From positions 2,752,001-2,816,000 of the forward strand of contig NZ_CP036295.1 of the NCBI RefSeq assembly GCF_004801255.1: a stretch of 64,000 bases of DNA, written 5' to 3'. Shown piece after piece: positions 24,029 to 33,276 of this stretch. Below the pieces are notes generated by a model that made no database searches, was not told where the DNA came from, and saw only the letters and a list, made by a program, of their open reading frames with translations. How positions within the stretch are numbered: position 1 is the stretch's first letter; every line of letters starts with the position of its first letter. Position numbers and translations under genes: made by a program. This DNA is from Desulfovibrio desulfuricans. Lineage in GTDB: Bacteria; Desulfobacterota; Desulfovibrionia; Desulfovibrionales; Desulfovibrionaceae.

Positions 24029-25750
24029 ATGCAAACACATCCTACCAACGTCACAGGCATTTTTTGCACGGGCCTCTGGATTCTTTTACTGTGCTGTCTT
24101 TTGCCCTCTGCGCCCTCCGCGGCGGCCCCAAAGGGTTTTTCGCTGGATTTTACCACCATACGTCTGGGCGATGAAGCCCAAGGAGCCTCCGGTGCCAACA
24201 TGGCTATCGGCGCGTCCGCAACCACGGCGACGCCTGCTGACGCGCCCGCCGTGCAAACGCTTGAGCAGGAAACAGCGCTCCCGCCTGATCAGGTAAATGG
24301 ACAGACGGCTGAACAGACCAATGGGCAAGAGAAGGCCCAGGCAAATGGTCAGGCTGCAGACGCGAAACCAGAGATTACAAGTGTCGCCAGCGTCCGGAGC
24401 GAAGGCAGCGACACGCCGGTAGCGGACAAGCCCGAAGCCGCTGCGGCAACCGCCCCTGTTGTGCTTGTGGTGGGCGGCATCCAGGGCGACGAGCCCGGCG
24501 GATTTTCTGCCGCGACCCTGCTGACCACGCACTACACCATTCAAAAGGGTGTGCTATGGGTTGTGCCAAACCTTAATTTTCCCAGTATTATCAAGCGGTC
24601 ACGCGGCCTGCACGGCGACATGAACCGCAAATTTGCCAAGCTCGACAACAGCGACCCCGAATTCGGCACGGTACGCCGCATCCAGGAGCTTATCAGCCAC
24701 CCCCGCGTGGGGCTGGTGCTCAACCTGCACGACGGCAGCGGCTACTACCGCCAGTCGTTTGAAGACAAGCTGCGCAACCCCAACCGTTGGGGGCAGTCTG
24801 TCATCATCGACCAGGAGGCCCTCGACGGCGTCTTTATGGGTTCGCTGGCCAACGAAGCCCGACGGGCCGCAGCCGCAGCCAACAGCAATCTGCTCTCGCC
24901 CCAGCACGCCCTGCATGTGCACAATACAAAGACTGCTGAAGGCGACCGCGAGATGGAAAAAAGCCTCTCGTATTACGCGGTGCGTCACGGCAAGGCGGCC
25001 TTTGGTCTTGAGGCCAGCAAGGAATTTTCCGTCGAAGTGCGGGCATACTATCATCTGCTGATGGTGGAGTCGTTTCTTGCGCAGGCCGGCGTCAAATTTA
25101 CACGGGGCTTTGCCCTTACGCCTGAGGGCGTGCGCGGCGCGCTACTGGACAAGCTGGACGTCTCTTTTGTCGACAACAAGGTATTTTTGCCGCTTGAAGA
25201 CGTGCGCCCGGCCATCAACCGGCTGCCGCTCTCAAAGGATGCTCCGGCCCAGGCCGTCACGTCCAAGCCCATTATGGCCGTGCTGCCCTGCGCCAATGGC
25301 GAGGAAGGCCAGTACTGCGTCCACTACGGCAACCGCATGATCACCCAGATCCGGCCCGACTGGCGCGAGATGGATCACAGCCTCAGCGGCATGCGCGTGC
25401 TGGCGGACGGGCACGAAACCGACGCCGCCTTTGGCCAGGTGCTTGAAATTTCAAAAAGTCTGGTCGTACAACCCGCCAGCGGCTACAGGGTCAATGCCAT
25501 AGGCTACGACAGCGGCCGCAAGGATGAAAGCGGCGAGCTCATGACGCTCAAGGACTTCCAGCCGCGCTTTTCCGTAGATCGCCAGGGCAGGCTTTACCGC
25601 GTGGAAATTTACAAAGACCAGCGGTTCAGCGGTATGTTTCTGGTGCGCTTTGTTTCAGGTGCAAACCGCCTGACCCGCAACGATCCCCTGCCCAATGCCA
25701 AGGACAGGCTGCCCGACAAGCCAGGGCAGGAATCAACCCTGGGGTTCTGA
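24029..25750 (+). CDS. Csd4/Pgp1-like M14 peptidoglycan carboxypeptidase with Gln zinc ligand
   Basis: A 573-residue protein with a signal peptide (cleavage after about residue 32), a ~105-residue low-complexity linker rich in Ala, Gln, Asn and Thr, and an M14-family zinc carboxypeptidase domain from about residue 142. The zinc motif normally written HxxE is GGIQGDEPGGF here: Gln152 and Glu155, with His234 in LNLHDGSGYY and the likely catalytic Glu328 in FGLEASKE. A Gln ligand with this spacing is, as I recall, the special trait of Helicobacter pylori Csd4, a DL-carboxypeptidase that trims peptidoglycan tripeptides and creates helical shape. Desulfovibrio cells are curved, so a cell-shape role in the periplasm is likely. 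gpsA follows 7 bp downstream. Confidence 0.82.
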   Translation: MQTHPTNVTGIFCTGLWILLLCCLLPSAPSAAAPKGFSLDFTTIRLGDEAQGASGANMAIGASATTATPADAPAVQTLEQETALPPDQVNGQTAEQTNGQEKAQANGQAADAKPEITSVASVRSEGSDTPVADKPEAAAATAPVVLVVGGIQGDEPGGFSAATLLTTHYTIQKGVLWVVPNLNFPSIIKRSRGLHGDMNRKFAKLDNSDPEFGTVRRIQELISHPRVGLVLNLHDGSGYYRQSFEDKLRNPNRWGQSVIIDQEALDGVFMGSLANEARRAAAAANSNLLSPQHALHVHNTKTAEGDREMEKSLSYYAVRHGKAAFGLEASKEFSVEVRAYYHLLMVESFLAQAGVKFTRGFALTPEGVRGALLDKLDVSFVDNKVFLPLEDVRPAINRLPLSKDAPAQAVTSKPIMAVLPCANGEEGQYCVHYGNRMITQIRPDWREMDHSLSGMRVLADGHETDAAFGQVLEISKSLVVQPASGYRVNAIGYDSGRKDESGELMTLKDFQPRFSVDRQGRLYRVEIYKDQRFSGMFLVRFVSGANRLTRNDPLPNAKDRLPDKPGQESTLGF

Positions 25751-25757
25751 AGCAACC

Positions 25758-26753
25758 ATGTCTGATCCTACCATCTGCGTTGCGGGCGGCGGCAGCTGGG
25801 GCACGGCCCTGGCGCACCTGCTGGCCGCCAACGGCTATGATACGCGTTTGTGGCTGCGTGACGCCGCCATTGCCGAAGCCATTTGCGCCCATCACGAAAA
25901 CCCGCGCTACCTGCCGGGCATCGCCCTGCACGCCAGCCTGAGCGCCACTACCGACCCTGAGGTTCTGGGCAGGGAAATTGTGGTTCTGGCTGTGCCCTGC
26001 CAGCAGCTGCGCGGCTGGCTTGCCGCCAACGCCCAGTTTTTTTGCCGCAACGCCGTGCTGGTCAACGCCGCCAAAGGCATTGAGACAGCCAATCTTGCCA
26101 CCTGCGCCGAGATAGCGCAGCAGGGCCTTGGGCATCTGCACCCCCGCTACGCGGTGCTCTCCGGCCCTTCATTTGCGGCGGACGTGCTGCGGGGGTTGCC
26201 CACCGCCGTGGTGCTTGCCTCCACGGACGAGGCCCTGGGGCACATGCTGCGGCAGATCTTTTCCTGCGGGACGTTTCGCTGTTATTCCAGCACGGACGTG
26301 ATGGGCGTGGAGATGGGCGGTGCGCTCAAAAACGTCATCGCCATTGCCGCTGGCGTTTGCGACGGTCTCGGCCTGGGGCACAACAGCCGCGCAGCCCTGA
26401 TCACCCGGGGGCTTGCGGAGATGAGCCGCCTTGGCGTTGCACGGGGCGCTCAGCCGCATACGTTTATGGGGCTCTCCGGCCTGGGCGATCTTACGCTGAC
26501 CTGCACCGGCGACCTCTCACGCAACAGGCAGGTCGGCCTGCGCCTTGGACGCGGCGAAAAGCTTGACCAGATCACCGCCAGTCTGGGTATGGTGGCCGAA
26601 GGTGTAAAAACCACCGCCGCAATCCACGAGCTTGCCCGCCGTCTGCATGTTGAGGCTCCGCTTACCGATGCCGTGCACAGCATTCTGTACGGCAACCGCG
26701 ACCCCCATGAAGTGCTGCACAATCTTATGGCGCGCCGGTTGAGGGACGAATAG
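25758..26753 (+). CDS. gpsA: Glycerol-3-phosphate dehydrogenase (NAD(P)+)
   Basis: A 331-residue cytoplasmic enzyme that reduces dihydroxyacetone phosphate to sn-glycerol 3-phosphate for phospholipid synthesis. The Rossmann motif GGGSWGTALA is at the N-terminus, LSGPSFAADV and the catalytic-lysine segment GGALKNVIAIAAGVCDGL in the middle, and GLGDLTLTCTGDLSRNR towards the C-terminus. The ATG at 25758 leaves only 7 bp after the preceding carboxypeptidase gene, whose end supplies the ribosome site region, so the two are very likely one transcript. The long ORF start at 25695 overlaps that gene and is rejected. Confidence 0.95.
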   Translation: MSDPTICVAGGGSWGTALAHLLAANGYDTRLWLRDAAIAEAICAHHENPRYLPGIALHASLSATTDPEVLGREIVVLAVPCQQLRGWLAANAQFFCRNAVLVNAAKGIETANLATCAEIAQQGLGHLHPRYAVLSGPSFAADVLRGLPTAVVLASTDEALGHMLRQIFSCGTFRCYSSTDVMGVEMGGALKNVIAIAAGVCDGLGLGHNSRAALITRGLAEMSRLGVARGAQPHTFMGLSGLGDLTLTCTGDLSRNRQVGLRLGRGEKLDQITASLGMVAEGVKTTAAIHELARRLHVEAPLTDAVHSILYGNRDPHEVLHNLMARRLRDE

Positions 26754-27198
26754 CCCCGCCCTGGCGTTGCCGCCGCAGCCTGTCCCCCGTCCCCCATGCA
26801 ACCCGCTGCACTGCGTTTTTCCGCCATGCCGCAGGCTCACGACAATGCGACGGCATGACCAAATCCGACCTGCTGTTTTCAGCTTTTCCCTCCCGCATGT
26901 CACCGGTACAAGGTCGTTGTGCCTCCCTCAAAAAAAAATTCACACTTTTTTTTCCGCCCCACATTCTCACACTATCCGTCACGGTTCTTGCCACGACACT
27001 GGTACAATAAATCACAAAAAATCGTGCAGCACGCAATGACAATGCTAGGAAAATCAGCATCAAATTAACACGTTTTTTAATTTTTTGCTATCGCATTTAT
27101 TGCACGACAGAACGTATATCAGGCAAGTTCAAAAAATCACATTTTAACATCGCGTTGTCATTGAATTTCACAACGTTGCACAATGTATTAGCGCTTTT

Positions 27199-27219
27199 TT
27201 GCACAATTTGTTTGTGCAA
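27199..27219. promoter_or_regulatory. Inverted repeat, candidate regulator site for coo operon
   Basis: TTGCACAA-TTTGT-TTGTGCAA is a perfect 8-5-8 inverted repeat; a direct copy of the half site, TTGCACAAT, stands 23 bp upstream at 27176-27184. The regulator is unknown to me. Confidence 0.45.
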
Positions 27220-27422
27220 ACAGTTAAATAAAGACTAACATACCGATTTCACAGCTTCTCAAAATCGCGCAAAACGCACAGCGTTTGTTTGACCTATTCA
27301 TTTTTTGGTCGTTTTGATACCAAATATTGCAATCTACCTGATCTTCTTGAAAGAGTTGTTGCTTGCAACGCTTTGCAAAGTGGGCTAAGGCAAAAACACT
27401 CTTAAAAACATTTTTTCACGAC

Positions 27423-27443
27423 ATGGTATGGTGTTGATACCAT
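27423..27443. promoter_or_regulatory. Inverted repeat close to cooM start
   Basis: ATGGTAT-GGTGTTG-ATACCAT is a perfect 7-7-7 inverted repeat 86 bp before the cooM start. It shares TTGATACCA with 27314-27322. It could be an operator or a leader hairpin. Confidence 0.4.
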
Positions 27444-27528
27444 CATACTGGTTAGGGAGTGCGGCCCGGACTTGACCGGGTTGATCCGCCGGGTACATCC
27501 GAGAGACCCGCAAACCACGGGGCAAACT

Positions 27529-30500
27529 ATGACGGAATCACTGTTTTCGGCAGGCGGCTTTCTTGTGCCGCTTCTCGTGGGCATGGCCCTTATGCTGTAC
27601 GGCGCGGCGCAGTCCGTGCGACAGCGCAACAATCCCCGCAGCCTGATCCTTTGGGGCTCGCTGCACGACGCAGGCATCTTCTGCCTGGGTCTGGGAGCCA
27701 GCGGCGGCATTAACAGTACGGGCCTGTGGCTCTTTGTACTGTTTCAGGCGGCTGCGCGGCTGTTGGCCTGGACCGCCCTGACGCGGCTTACGCCTCCGGC
27801 GCTCGGCGCCCCGGTGCAGCTGCAGGACCTTTGCGCTGCAAGCAAGCGCCAACCCTGGACCGCCGCCTGTTTCGGCCTTGGCATGCTGGCCGCCGTTGGC
27901 GGCTCGCCCTTCCTTGTGCCTGAAGCCCGCATGTTCATCAGCTCCGGTATTCTGAGCAGCATGCCCGGGGCCATGGCTGCTCTGTTGTGCATGGCTCTGG
28001 CAACCACAGTACTGGTTTGGTTGCATGTTGAAGCCGTACGCATCGCCGTGCTGGACGTCGCCGACGACGACAGCGCCGGCAACTGGGCAACCCCCGCAGG
28101 CAATGCCTTGGTCATGCTGGGTCTTGCCGTTGTTGTGGCGCTGCTTGGCGTGTTTCGCGGCCCCATCACCGGCATGCTGGCCAACGCTTACAATGTGGCT
28201 GTTCCGCATTCGGCGGCGCACCCGGCTTACTGGTGTTACTACGCGGGCGCGTTCATCACCGGCATCGCCTTTTTGGTAAAGTTTGACCGCGCTCCACTTG
28301 TGGGCGTGGCCTTTGCCGCACTGGCGCTCGTCTCGACCCTCGCGGCCGAGGCTGCCCCCACCGCCAAGCTCTTCCTGATCATGATCAGCGTTGTGGGTCT
28401 GGTGGTCAGCGTATACTCGCTGAGCTACATCCATGAACGGCACGGCCGCTACTGGTTTTTCCTGCTGCTGACGTTTGCCTCGCTGGCGGGCATTGTTTCC
28501 TCCGCCGACTCGGCAAGTATGTATGGCTACTGGGAACTCATGACCTTTGCCTCCTACTTTTTGGTGGTGCATGAGAACAACCGCAGCGCCTACGACGCCG
28601 GCCTCAAGTATTACGTGATGTGCGCGGGCGGCGCGCTGTTTATGCTGCCCGGCCTGCTGCTGCTGGGCGACCCCTCGCTCACCTCCGGGCTGCTTCAGGG
28701 CGCATTTGTGCTCTGCCTTGCCGGTTTTGCCGTCAAGATGGGCCTTGTGCCCCTGCACTCGTGGCTGCCCGACGCCCACCCCGCCGCGCCTTCGTCGGTG
28801 TCTGGTCCCCTTTCGGGTATCATCACCAAGATGGGCGTGTTCGGCATAGTTGTCGTGCTGCTCATGCGGCCCGCCATTGTGGGCATGCCAGGCCTGTTCG
28901 GCCTTTCATGGCTGGGCACGGGCCTTGTGGGCATGGGCGCGGCCACCCTGGTGTACGGCGAAATCATGGCCCTGCGCCAGGACGACATCAAACGTATGCT
29001 GGCCTACTCGACCCTGGGGCAGATTGGTGAAATCGCCCTGGTGCTCGGCATAGGCACATGGCTCTCCACCACGGGCGCACTGTGGCACATGCTCAACCAC
29101 GCCATCATGAAGGACCTGCTCTTCCTTGGCGCGGGCGCGCTGATCATGCGCGCGGGCAGCCGCAAGCTGGCCGACCTGCGCGGCCTGGGCCGCCAGATGC
29201 CTGTCACCGTTGCCTGCATGGGCATCGGCCTTGTGAGCATCATGGGTCTGCCGCCGTTTGGCGCTTTTTACAGCAAGTTCTTGATGATCCAGGCGGCCAC
29301 CTCCGCCGGGCACATCTGGCTGGCCGTGCTGATTCTGGCTGGCTCGCTGGTGGGCCTCATCTACTACACGCGCATTCTTAAAACCCTGGTGTTCGAAGAA
29401 CGCCCCGCCGATCTGCCCGCTGTCAAGGAAGTTCCGCGCAGCATGCAGATAGGCCTGGTGATTCTGGCGGCCATTTGCGTGATCATGGGCCTTGCCCCGC
29501 AGATCGCCATGAACCTGGTGGTGCCTGTGGCCTCCATGTGCTTTACGCCCAACCTCAACGACCCCGAAGTACTGGTGGCCATGAACGTCTCCTGGCCCAT
29601 CTTTGTGCTTGTGCCGGTGTTTGGCGCGCTGGTGCCCGCCATCTTCTACCGCGACCGCAAAAAGGCCGGATGGGCCAGTGTGGGCGTGCTGCTGTTTACG
29701 GCTCTGCTGGTCGTCATGTTTGGCCGCGGGCTTGATACGCTGTCCTTCTGCTTTGCCCTGCTGGTGCCCGTGCTTGGCGCAGTCAACATGGCCTATGCCC
29801 TCGGCTACATGGAGCACAGCCACCGCCAGTGGCGCTTCTACTGCGCCTTTACGGCCATGTGCGGCGGTCTTGTGGGCATGGCCGCCAGCCAGTACATGCT
29901 GAGCTTCTTCCTGTTCTGGGAAATCATGAGCTCGTGGACGCTGTACCTGGCCATTGCCCACGAGGGCGACAAGGACTCGCTGCGCGAGGCCTTCAAGTAC
30001 TTTATCTTCAACGTGTTTGGCGCGGGTTTCATCTTTGTGGGCCTGTGCGTCGTGGGGCCCTTTACGCCTTTCAACGCAACGCTGCTCACCGGTGCTGCCC
30101 CCTACATGTCGCACGGCGCGGCGTGGCTGGGCATGGCCCTGCTGGCTGCCGGCTTCCTGATGAAGGCGGCGCAGCTGCCCTTCCGCATTGACTGGCAGAT
30201 GCACCCGGCGCTGGCTCCCACGCCTGTTTCGGGCTACATCTCGTCTGTGCTGCTTAAGAGCGCCATCCTCGGCCTCATCAAGCTGTTCATGCTGCTTGGC
30301 GGCGGCTTTATGCTGGCTGGCGTGCTGGGCGGCATGGAGCAGAACGTCATCAGCACCGTAAGCATGTGGATCGGCGGCATCACCATCATCATGGCTGCCG
30401 TGCAGGCCCTGCGCACCAACGTCATCAAGCTTGTGTTCATCTACTCTACGGTGAGCCAGCTTGGGTACATGGTGCTGGCCGTTGCCGCAGGCGGGGCGCT

Positions 30501-31242
30501 GGGCTACGCGGGCGGCATGCTGCACGTGATCAACCACGTGTTCTTCAAAGACCTGCTCTTCCTTGTGTGCGGCGCTGTCATGTTTGCCACCCACAGGGAA
30601 ACGCTGGACGATCTTGGCGGCATTGGCCGCAAGATGCCCTTTACCCTTGTCATGTTTGCCATAGCCGGGCTTTCGGTGGTGGGCGTGCCGCCTACCAGCG
30701 GCTTTTCGTCCAAATGGCTTATCTACCATGCGCTCATGGAAGCGGGTCAGCCTTTCCTGGCGCTGCTTTCACTGGTCGGCAGCGTACTGACCATGGCCTA
30801 TATCGCCAAGTTCCTGCATGCGGCCTTCCTGGGTCAGCCCTCGACCACCCTGCACGACGTGCATGAGGCCCCGCTGATCATGCGCGCGCCCATGGGCATA
30901 CTGGCCGCCGGTTGCGTACTTACGGGCGTATTCCCCGGTCTGGCCCTTGGGCCCATCAACAGCGTGCTGGCTGAATACGGCTTTACGCCGCTCAACGTGG
31001 GACTGTCCGGCGTGCTTTCCGGCCCCGGCGCATGGAACGCCACAGGCATGTTTGTCATGATGGCCCTCGCCTTTGCTGGCGGACGCTGGTTTGTGCTGCG
31101 CTTTACCCGCCTGCGCGAAATAGACGTCCACACCTGCGGTCTGCCGCCCGAAACGGCCACCAGCCGCATGACGCCCTCCAGCATTTACGGGGACATCCTC
31201 GGCCTTATGGACGGCGACAAGACCGCCAAGGAGAACCGCTGA
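27529..31242 (+). CDS. cooM: Energy-converting hydrogenase membrane subunit CooM (double antiporter-like)
   Basis: A 1237-residue integral membrane protein made of two fused NuoL/M/N (Mrp antiporter-like) modules. The first has the proton-channel segment KMGLVPLHSWLPDAHPAAPSS (about residue 403) and the second its counterpart KAAQLPFRIDWQMHPALAPTP (about 877); both keep the charged Lys/His/Glu positions used for ion translocation. The size and double design match CooM of the CO-induced hydrogenase of Rhodospirillum rubrum and D. vulgaris. It should pump protons or Na+ while the complex evolves H2. The ATG at 27529 follows GGGG; an in-frame TTG at 27472 is less likely. The stop overlaps the cooK start. 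Confidence 0.93.
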   Translation: MTESLFSAGGFLVPLLVGMALMLYGAAQSVRQRNNPRSLILWGSLHDAGIFCLGLGASGGINSTGLWLFVLFQAAARLLAWTALTRLTPPALGAPVQLQDLCAASKRQPWTAACFGLGMLAAVGGSPFLVPEARMFISSGILSSMPGAMAALLCMALATTVLVWLHVEAVRIAVLDVADDDSAGNWATPAGNALVMLGLAVVVALLGVFRGPITGMLANAYNVAVPHSAAHPAYWCYYAGAFITGIAFLVKFDRAPLVGVAFAALALVSTLAAEAAPTAKLFLIMISVVGLVVSVYSLSYIHERHGRYWFFLLLTFASLAGIVSSADSASMYGYWELMTFASYFLVVHENNRSAYDAGLKYYVMCAGGALFMLPGLLLLGDPSLTSGLLQGAFVLCLAGFAVKMGLVPLHSWLPDAHPAAPSSVSGPLSGIITKMGVFGIVVVLLMRPAIVGMPGLFGLSWLGTGLVGMGAATLVYGEIMALRQDDIKRMLAYSTLGQIGEIALVLGIGTWLSTTGALWHMLNHAIMKDLLFLGAGALIMRAGSRKLADLRGLGRQMPVTVACMGIGLVSIMGLPPFGAFYSKFLMIQAATSAGHIWLAVLILAGSLVGLIYYTRILKTLVFEERPADLPAVKEVPRSMQIGLVILAAICVIMGLAPQIAMNLVVPVASMCFTPNLNDPEVLVAMNVSWPIFVLVPVFGALVPAIFYRDRKKAGWASVGVLLFTALLVVMFGRGLDTLSFCFALLVPVLGAVNMAYALGYMEHSHRQWRFYCAFTAMCGGLVGMAASQYMLSFFLFWEIMSSWTLYLAIAHEGDKDSLREAFKYFIFNVFGAGFIFVGLCVVGPFTPFNATLLTGAAPYMSHGAAWLGMALLAAGFLMKAAQLPFRIDWQMHPALAPTPVSGYISSVLLKSAILGLIKLFMLLGGGFMLAGVLGGMEQNVISTVSMWIGGITIIMAAVQALRTNVIKLVFIYSTVSQLGYMVLAVAAGGALGYAGGMLHVINHVFFKDLLFLVCGAVMFATHRETLDDLGGIGRKMPFTLVMFAIAGLSVVGVPPTSGFSSKWLIYHALMEAGQPFLALLSLVGSVLTMAYIAKFLHAAFLGQPSTTLHDVHEAPLIMRAPMGILAAGCVLTGVFPGLALGPINSVLAEYGFTPLNVGLSGVLSGPGAWNATGMFVMMALAFAGGRWFVLRFTRLREIDVHTCGLPPETATSRMTPSSIYGDILGLMDGDKTAKENR

Positions 31243-32213
31243 TGAGCGACACCCTGCTTGCCATACTGCATATGTGCATCTTCCCCGGCGGTGCCTTTGC
31301 CCTGCTGGTGGCCATGTTCTTCAAAGGACTTGACCGCCGGGTCGAGGCGCGGCTGCAGCGCCGCGTCGGCCCCCCGCTGATCCAGCCCTGGCTTGATATA
31401 GCCAAACTGTTGACCAAGGAAACACTCATCCCAAAAACCGCCTGCCGTTCGGCCTTTTTGATGGCCCCGGTGTTCGGCTTTACGGGCATGGCCGTGTGCG
31501 CGGCCTTTATACCGATTCCCGGCGTGTTCGACGGCCTGTTCAACATGGGCGACCTGCTGGTAATCTTTTACCTCCTGCCCATCCCGGCCATGGCCATCAT
31601 GCTGGGCGGCTCAGCCTCCAGCTCGCCCTTTGGCGCTATGGGCTTCTCACGTGAAATGATGCTGATGCTGGCATACGAAACGCCGCTGCTCATGATTCTG
31701 CTCTCGGTCGCCATGCTTACGGGCAAGGTGCTGAGCGGCGGCGCATGGGGCGCGGAATTTTCGCTGCTCAAGATTGTGGCCATGCAGCAGCAGGTGGGGT
31801 CGTTCGGCTTCAACCCGACCATGATTCCCGCGCTGCTCGCGTACCTGATCTTTCTGCCCGGCACCATGGGCGTCGCGCCCTTTGATATCCCCGAGGCGGA
31901 AACCGAGCTCATCGAAGGCCCCCTGCTGGAATACGGCGGCCCCCTGCTGGCCATGTTCCAGATCACGTCCGCGCTCAAGACCTTTGTTGTTTTGGGTTTG
32001 GGGGTTGCGCTTTTCTTCCCCGGCACCATATCTGACATATGGCTGGTGAATCTGGTCTGGTTCCTGCTCAAGTGCCTCGCGCTCATGCTGCTTTCGCTTA
32101 CCCTGGTCAAATCGGCCACCGGGCGCTTCCGCATTGATCAGGCGTTCCGCTTTTACATAACGGTGCCCACAGCGCTTGCGCTGTGCAGCCTGATACTGGT
32201 CTGGGTGATGTAA
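31242..32213 (+). CDS. cooK: Energy-converting hydrogenase membrane subunit CooK (NuoH-like)
   Basis: A 323-residue protein with about eight membrane helices, homologous to NuoH/HycD. The acidic cytoplasmic-side segments typical of NuoH are present: GFSREMMLMLAYETPLL and PFDIPEAETELIEGPLLEYGG. It anchors the hydrogenase catalytic arm to the membrane and forms the first part of the ion path. The start is the ATG that overlaps the cooM stop (TGATG), showing translational coupling; GGAG lies 8 bases before it. The longer upstream extension lies inside cooM and is a shadow. Confidence 0.95.
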   Translation: MSDTLLAILHMCIFPGGAFALLVAMFFKGLDRRVEARLQRRVGPPLIQPWLDIAKLLTKETLIPKTACRSAFLMAPVFGFTGMAVCAAFIPIPGVFDGLFNMGDLLVIFYLLPIPAMAIMLGGSASSSPFGAMGFSREMMLMLAYETPLLMILLSVAMLTGKVLSGGAWGAEFSLLKIVAMQQQVGSFGFNPTMIPALLAYLIFLPGTMGVAPFDIPEAETELIEGPLLEYGGPLLAMFQITSALKTFVVLGLGVALFFPGTISDIWLVNLVWFLLKCLALMLLSLTLVKSATGRFRIDQAFRFYITVPTALALCSLILVWVM

Positions 32214-32223
32214 GGAGGCCGAC

Positions 32224-32673
32224 GTGTCGCTGGATAACATGCTTAAAAAACTCTCCGTGCGGTCGCCGTGGCTTTTCCGCATCAATGCTGGATCGTGCAA
32301 CGGTTGCGACGTGGAACTGGCCACAACGGCCTGTATACCGCGTTACGACGTAGAACGTCTGGGTTGCCGCTACTGCGGCAGCCCCCGCCACGCCGACATT
32401 GTGCTGATAACCGGCCCCCTGACCACAAGGGTTCGTGACCGGGTGCTGCGAGTGTGGAATGAAATTCCCGAACCCAAGGTAACTGTGGCTGTGGGCATCT
32501 GCCCCATTTCGGGCGGCGTGTTCCGTGAGGGCTATTCCATCGAAGGCCCCCTGGACCGCTACATTCCTGTGGATGTCAACGTGCCCGGCTGCCCGCCGCG
32601 CCCCCAGGCCATTCTTGAGGCTGTGGTGCTGGCGCGGTCCATCTGGCTGAAAAAACTGGGCGTGGAGGAGTGA
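32224..32673 (+). CDS. cooL: Hydrogenase small subunit CooL (NuoB-like)
   Basis: A 149-residue NuoB-type [NiFe] hydrogenase small subunit holding the proximal [4Fe-4S] cluster. The four ligands are Cys25 and Cys28 (AGSCNGCDVEL), Cys93 (GICP) and Cys123 (PGCPPRP), as in Ech, Hyc and Coo hydrogenases. It passes electrons from the ferredoxin subunit to the nickel site in CooH. The start is GTG at 32224, preceded by AAGGAGG, an unusual start within this operon. cooX follows after one base. Confidence 0.95.
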   Translation: MSLDNMLKKLSVRSPWLFRINAGSCNGCDVELATTACIPRYDVERLGCRYCGSPRHADIVLITGPLTTRVRDRVLRVWNEIPEPKVTVAVGICPISGGVFREGYSIEGPLDRYIPVDVNVPGCPPRPQAILEAVVLARSIWLKKLGVEE

Positions 32674-32674
32674 T

Positions 32675-33253
32675 ATGGCGGGCTTTCTGAAAGTTCTGTT
32701 CCGCAATCTGCTTGAAGGTCCGAGCACCGATCCCTTCCCGCTGGGTGAAACCTTCACCCCTGACCGGCTTCGCGGCAAGGCCGTTGTTGATCCCGACCTG
32801 TGCATGGGCTGCGGCATCTGCCGTCACTCGTGCGCGGCGGGGGCCATCAACATTACGCCATTGCCCGACCGCAAGGGCTTTACCATCACCATCTGGCAAA
32901 ACTCGTGCTGCCTGTGTGCCTCATGCCGCCACTATTGCCCCACCGGGGCCATGAGCATCACCACCAACTGGCACACCGCGCACCCCGAATCGGAAAAATT
33001 CAACCGCATCGAACAGCAGACCATTCATTATGAACCCTGCGCTGGTTGCGGCGAGCTCATGCGGCCTCTGCCCAAAAAACTGGCCGAAAAGCTCTATGCC
33101 TACAATGATGAAATTGACAGGGAACTGACGCGCAGGCTCTGCCCCAAGTGCCGTCAGCTGGAAGACGCCAAGCGCAATGCCTGCGTGCTGCCCGCCGCCT
33201 CTGGCGAAGCAGAGGCAAAAGGCGTTACTTCTGCCGCTCCCACCAAGGATTAG
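32675..33253 (+). CDS. cooX: Hydrogenase ferredoxin-like subunit CooX
   Basis: A 192-residue subunit with two [4Fe-4S] clusters: Cys43/46/49/53 and Cys78/81/84/88, in the NuoI/HycF manner. A second part (about 120-160) contains two more CxxC pairs (CAGCGELM and CPKCRQLE) that may bind another metal. It links the electron donor (CooF or ferredoxin) to CooL. The start lies one base after the cooL stop with GTGGAGGAGTG upstream, so the two are tightly coupled. The C-terminal ~25 residues are low complexity. Confidence 0.92.
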   Translation: MAGFLKVLFRNLLEGPSTDPFPLGETFTPDRLRGKAVVDPDLCMGCGICRHSCAAGAINITPLPDRKGFTITIWQNSCCLCASCRHYCPTGAMSITTNWHTAHPESEKFNRIEQQTIHYEPCAGCGELMRPLPKKLAEKLYAYNDEIDRELTRRLCPKCRQLEDAKRNACVLPAASGEAEAKGVTSAAPTKD

Positions 33254-33276
33254 CGGATCATACCCGCGGAGAACAT

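Larger units (their letters stand above)
26754..27528. other. Long AT-rich leader upstream of the coo hydrogenase operon
   Basis: This 775-bp gap has no gene that I can support. From about 26920 to 27420 the base composition falls far below that of the rest of the window. It contains several inverted repeats: TTGCACAA-N5-TTGTGCAA (27199-27219), GTTGCTTGCAAC (27358-27369), CTTTGCAAAG (27371-27380), TTGGT-N9-ACCAA (27305-27323) and ATGGTAT-N7-ATACCAT (27423-27443). A third TTGCACAAT copy lies at 27176-27184, and TTGATACCA occurs twice, exactly 120 bp apart. A possible promoter is TTGACC-N18-TTTGAT (27289-27318). All this suggests a multi-site control region. Confidence 0.6.

Noticed and set aside
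28906..30729. 607-codon open frame on the minus strand inside cooM
   Set aside because: It is antisense to a strongly conserved membrane protein gene, has a His/Gln/Lys-biased composition typical of GC-rich shadow frames, and no ribosome site or domain.
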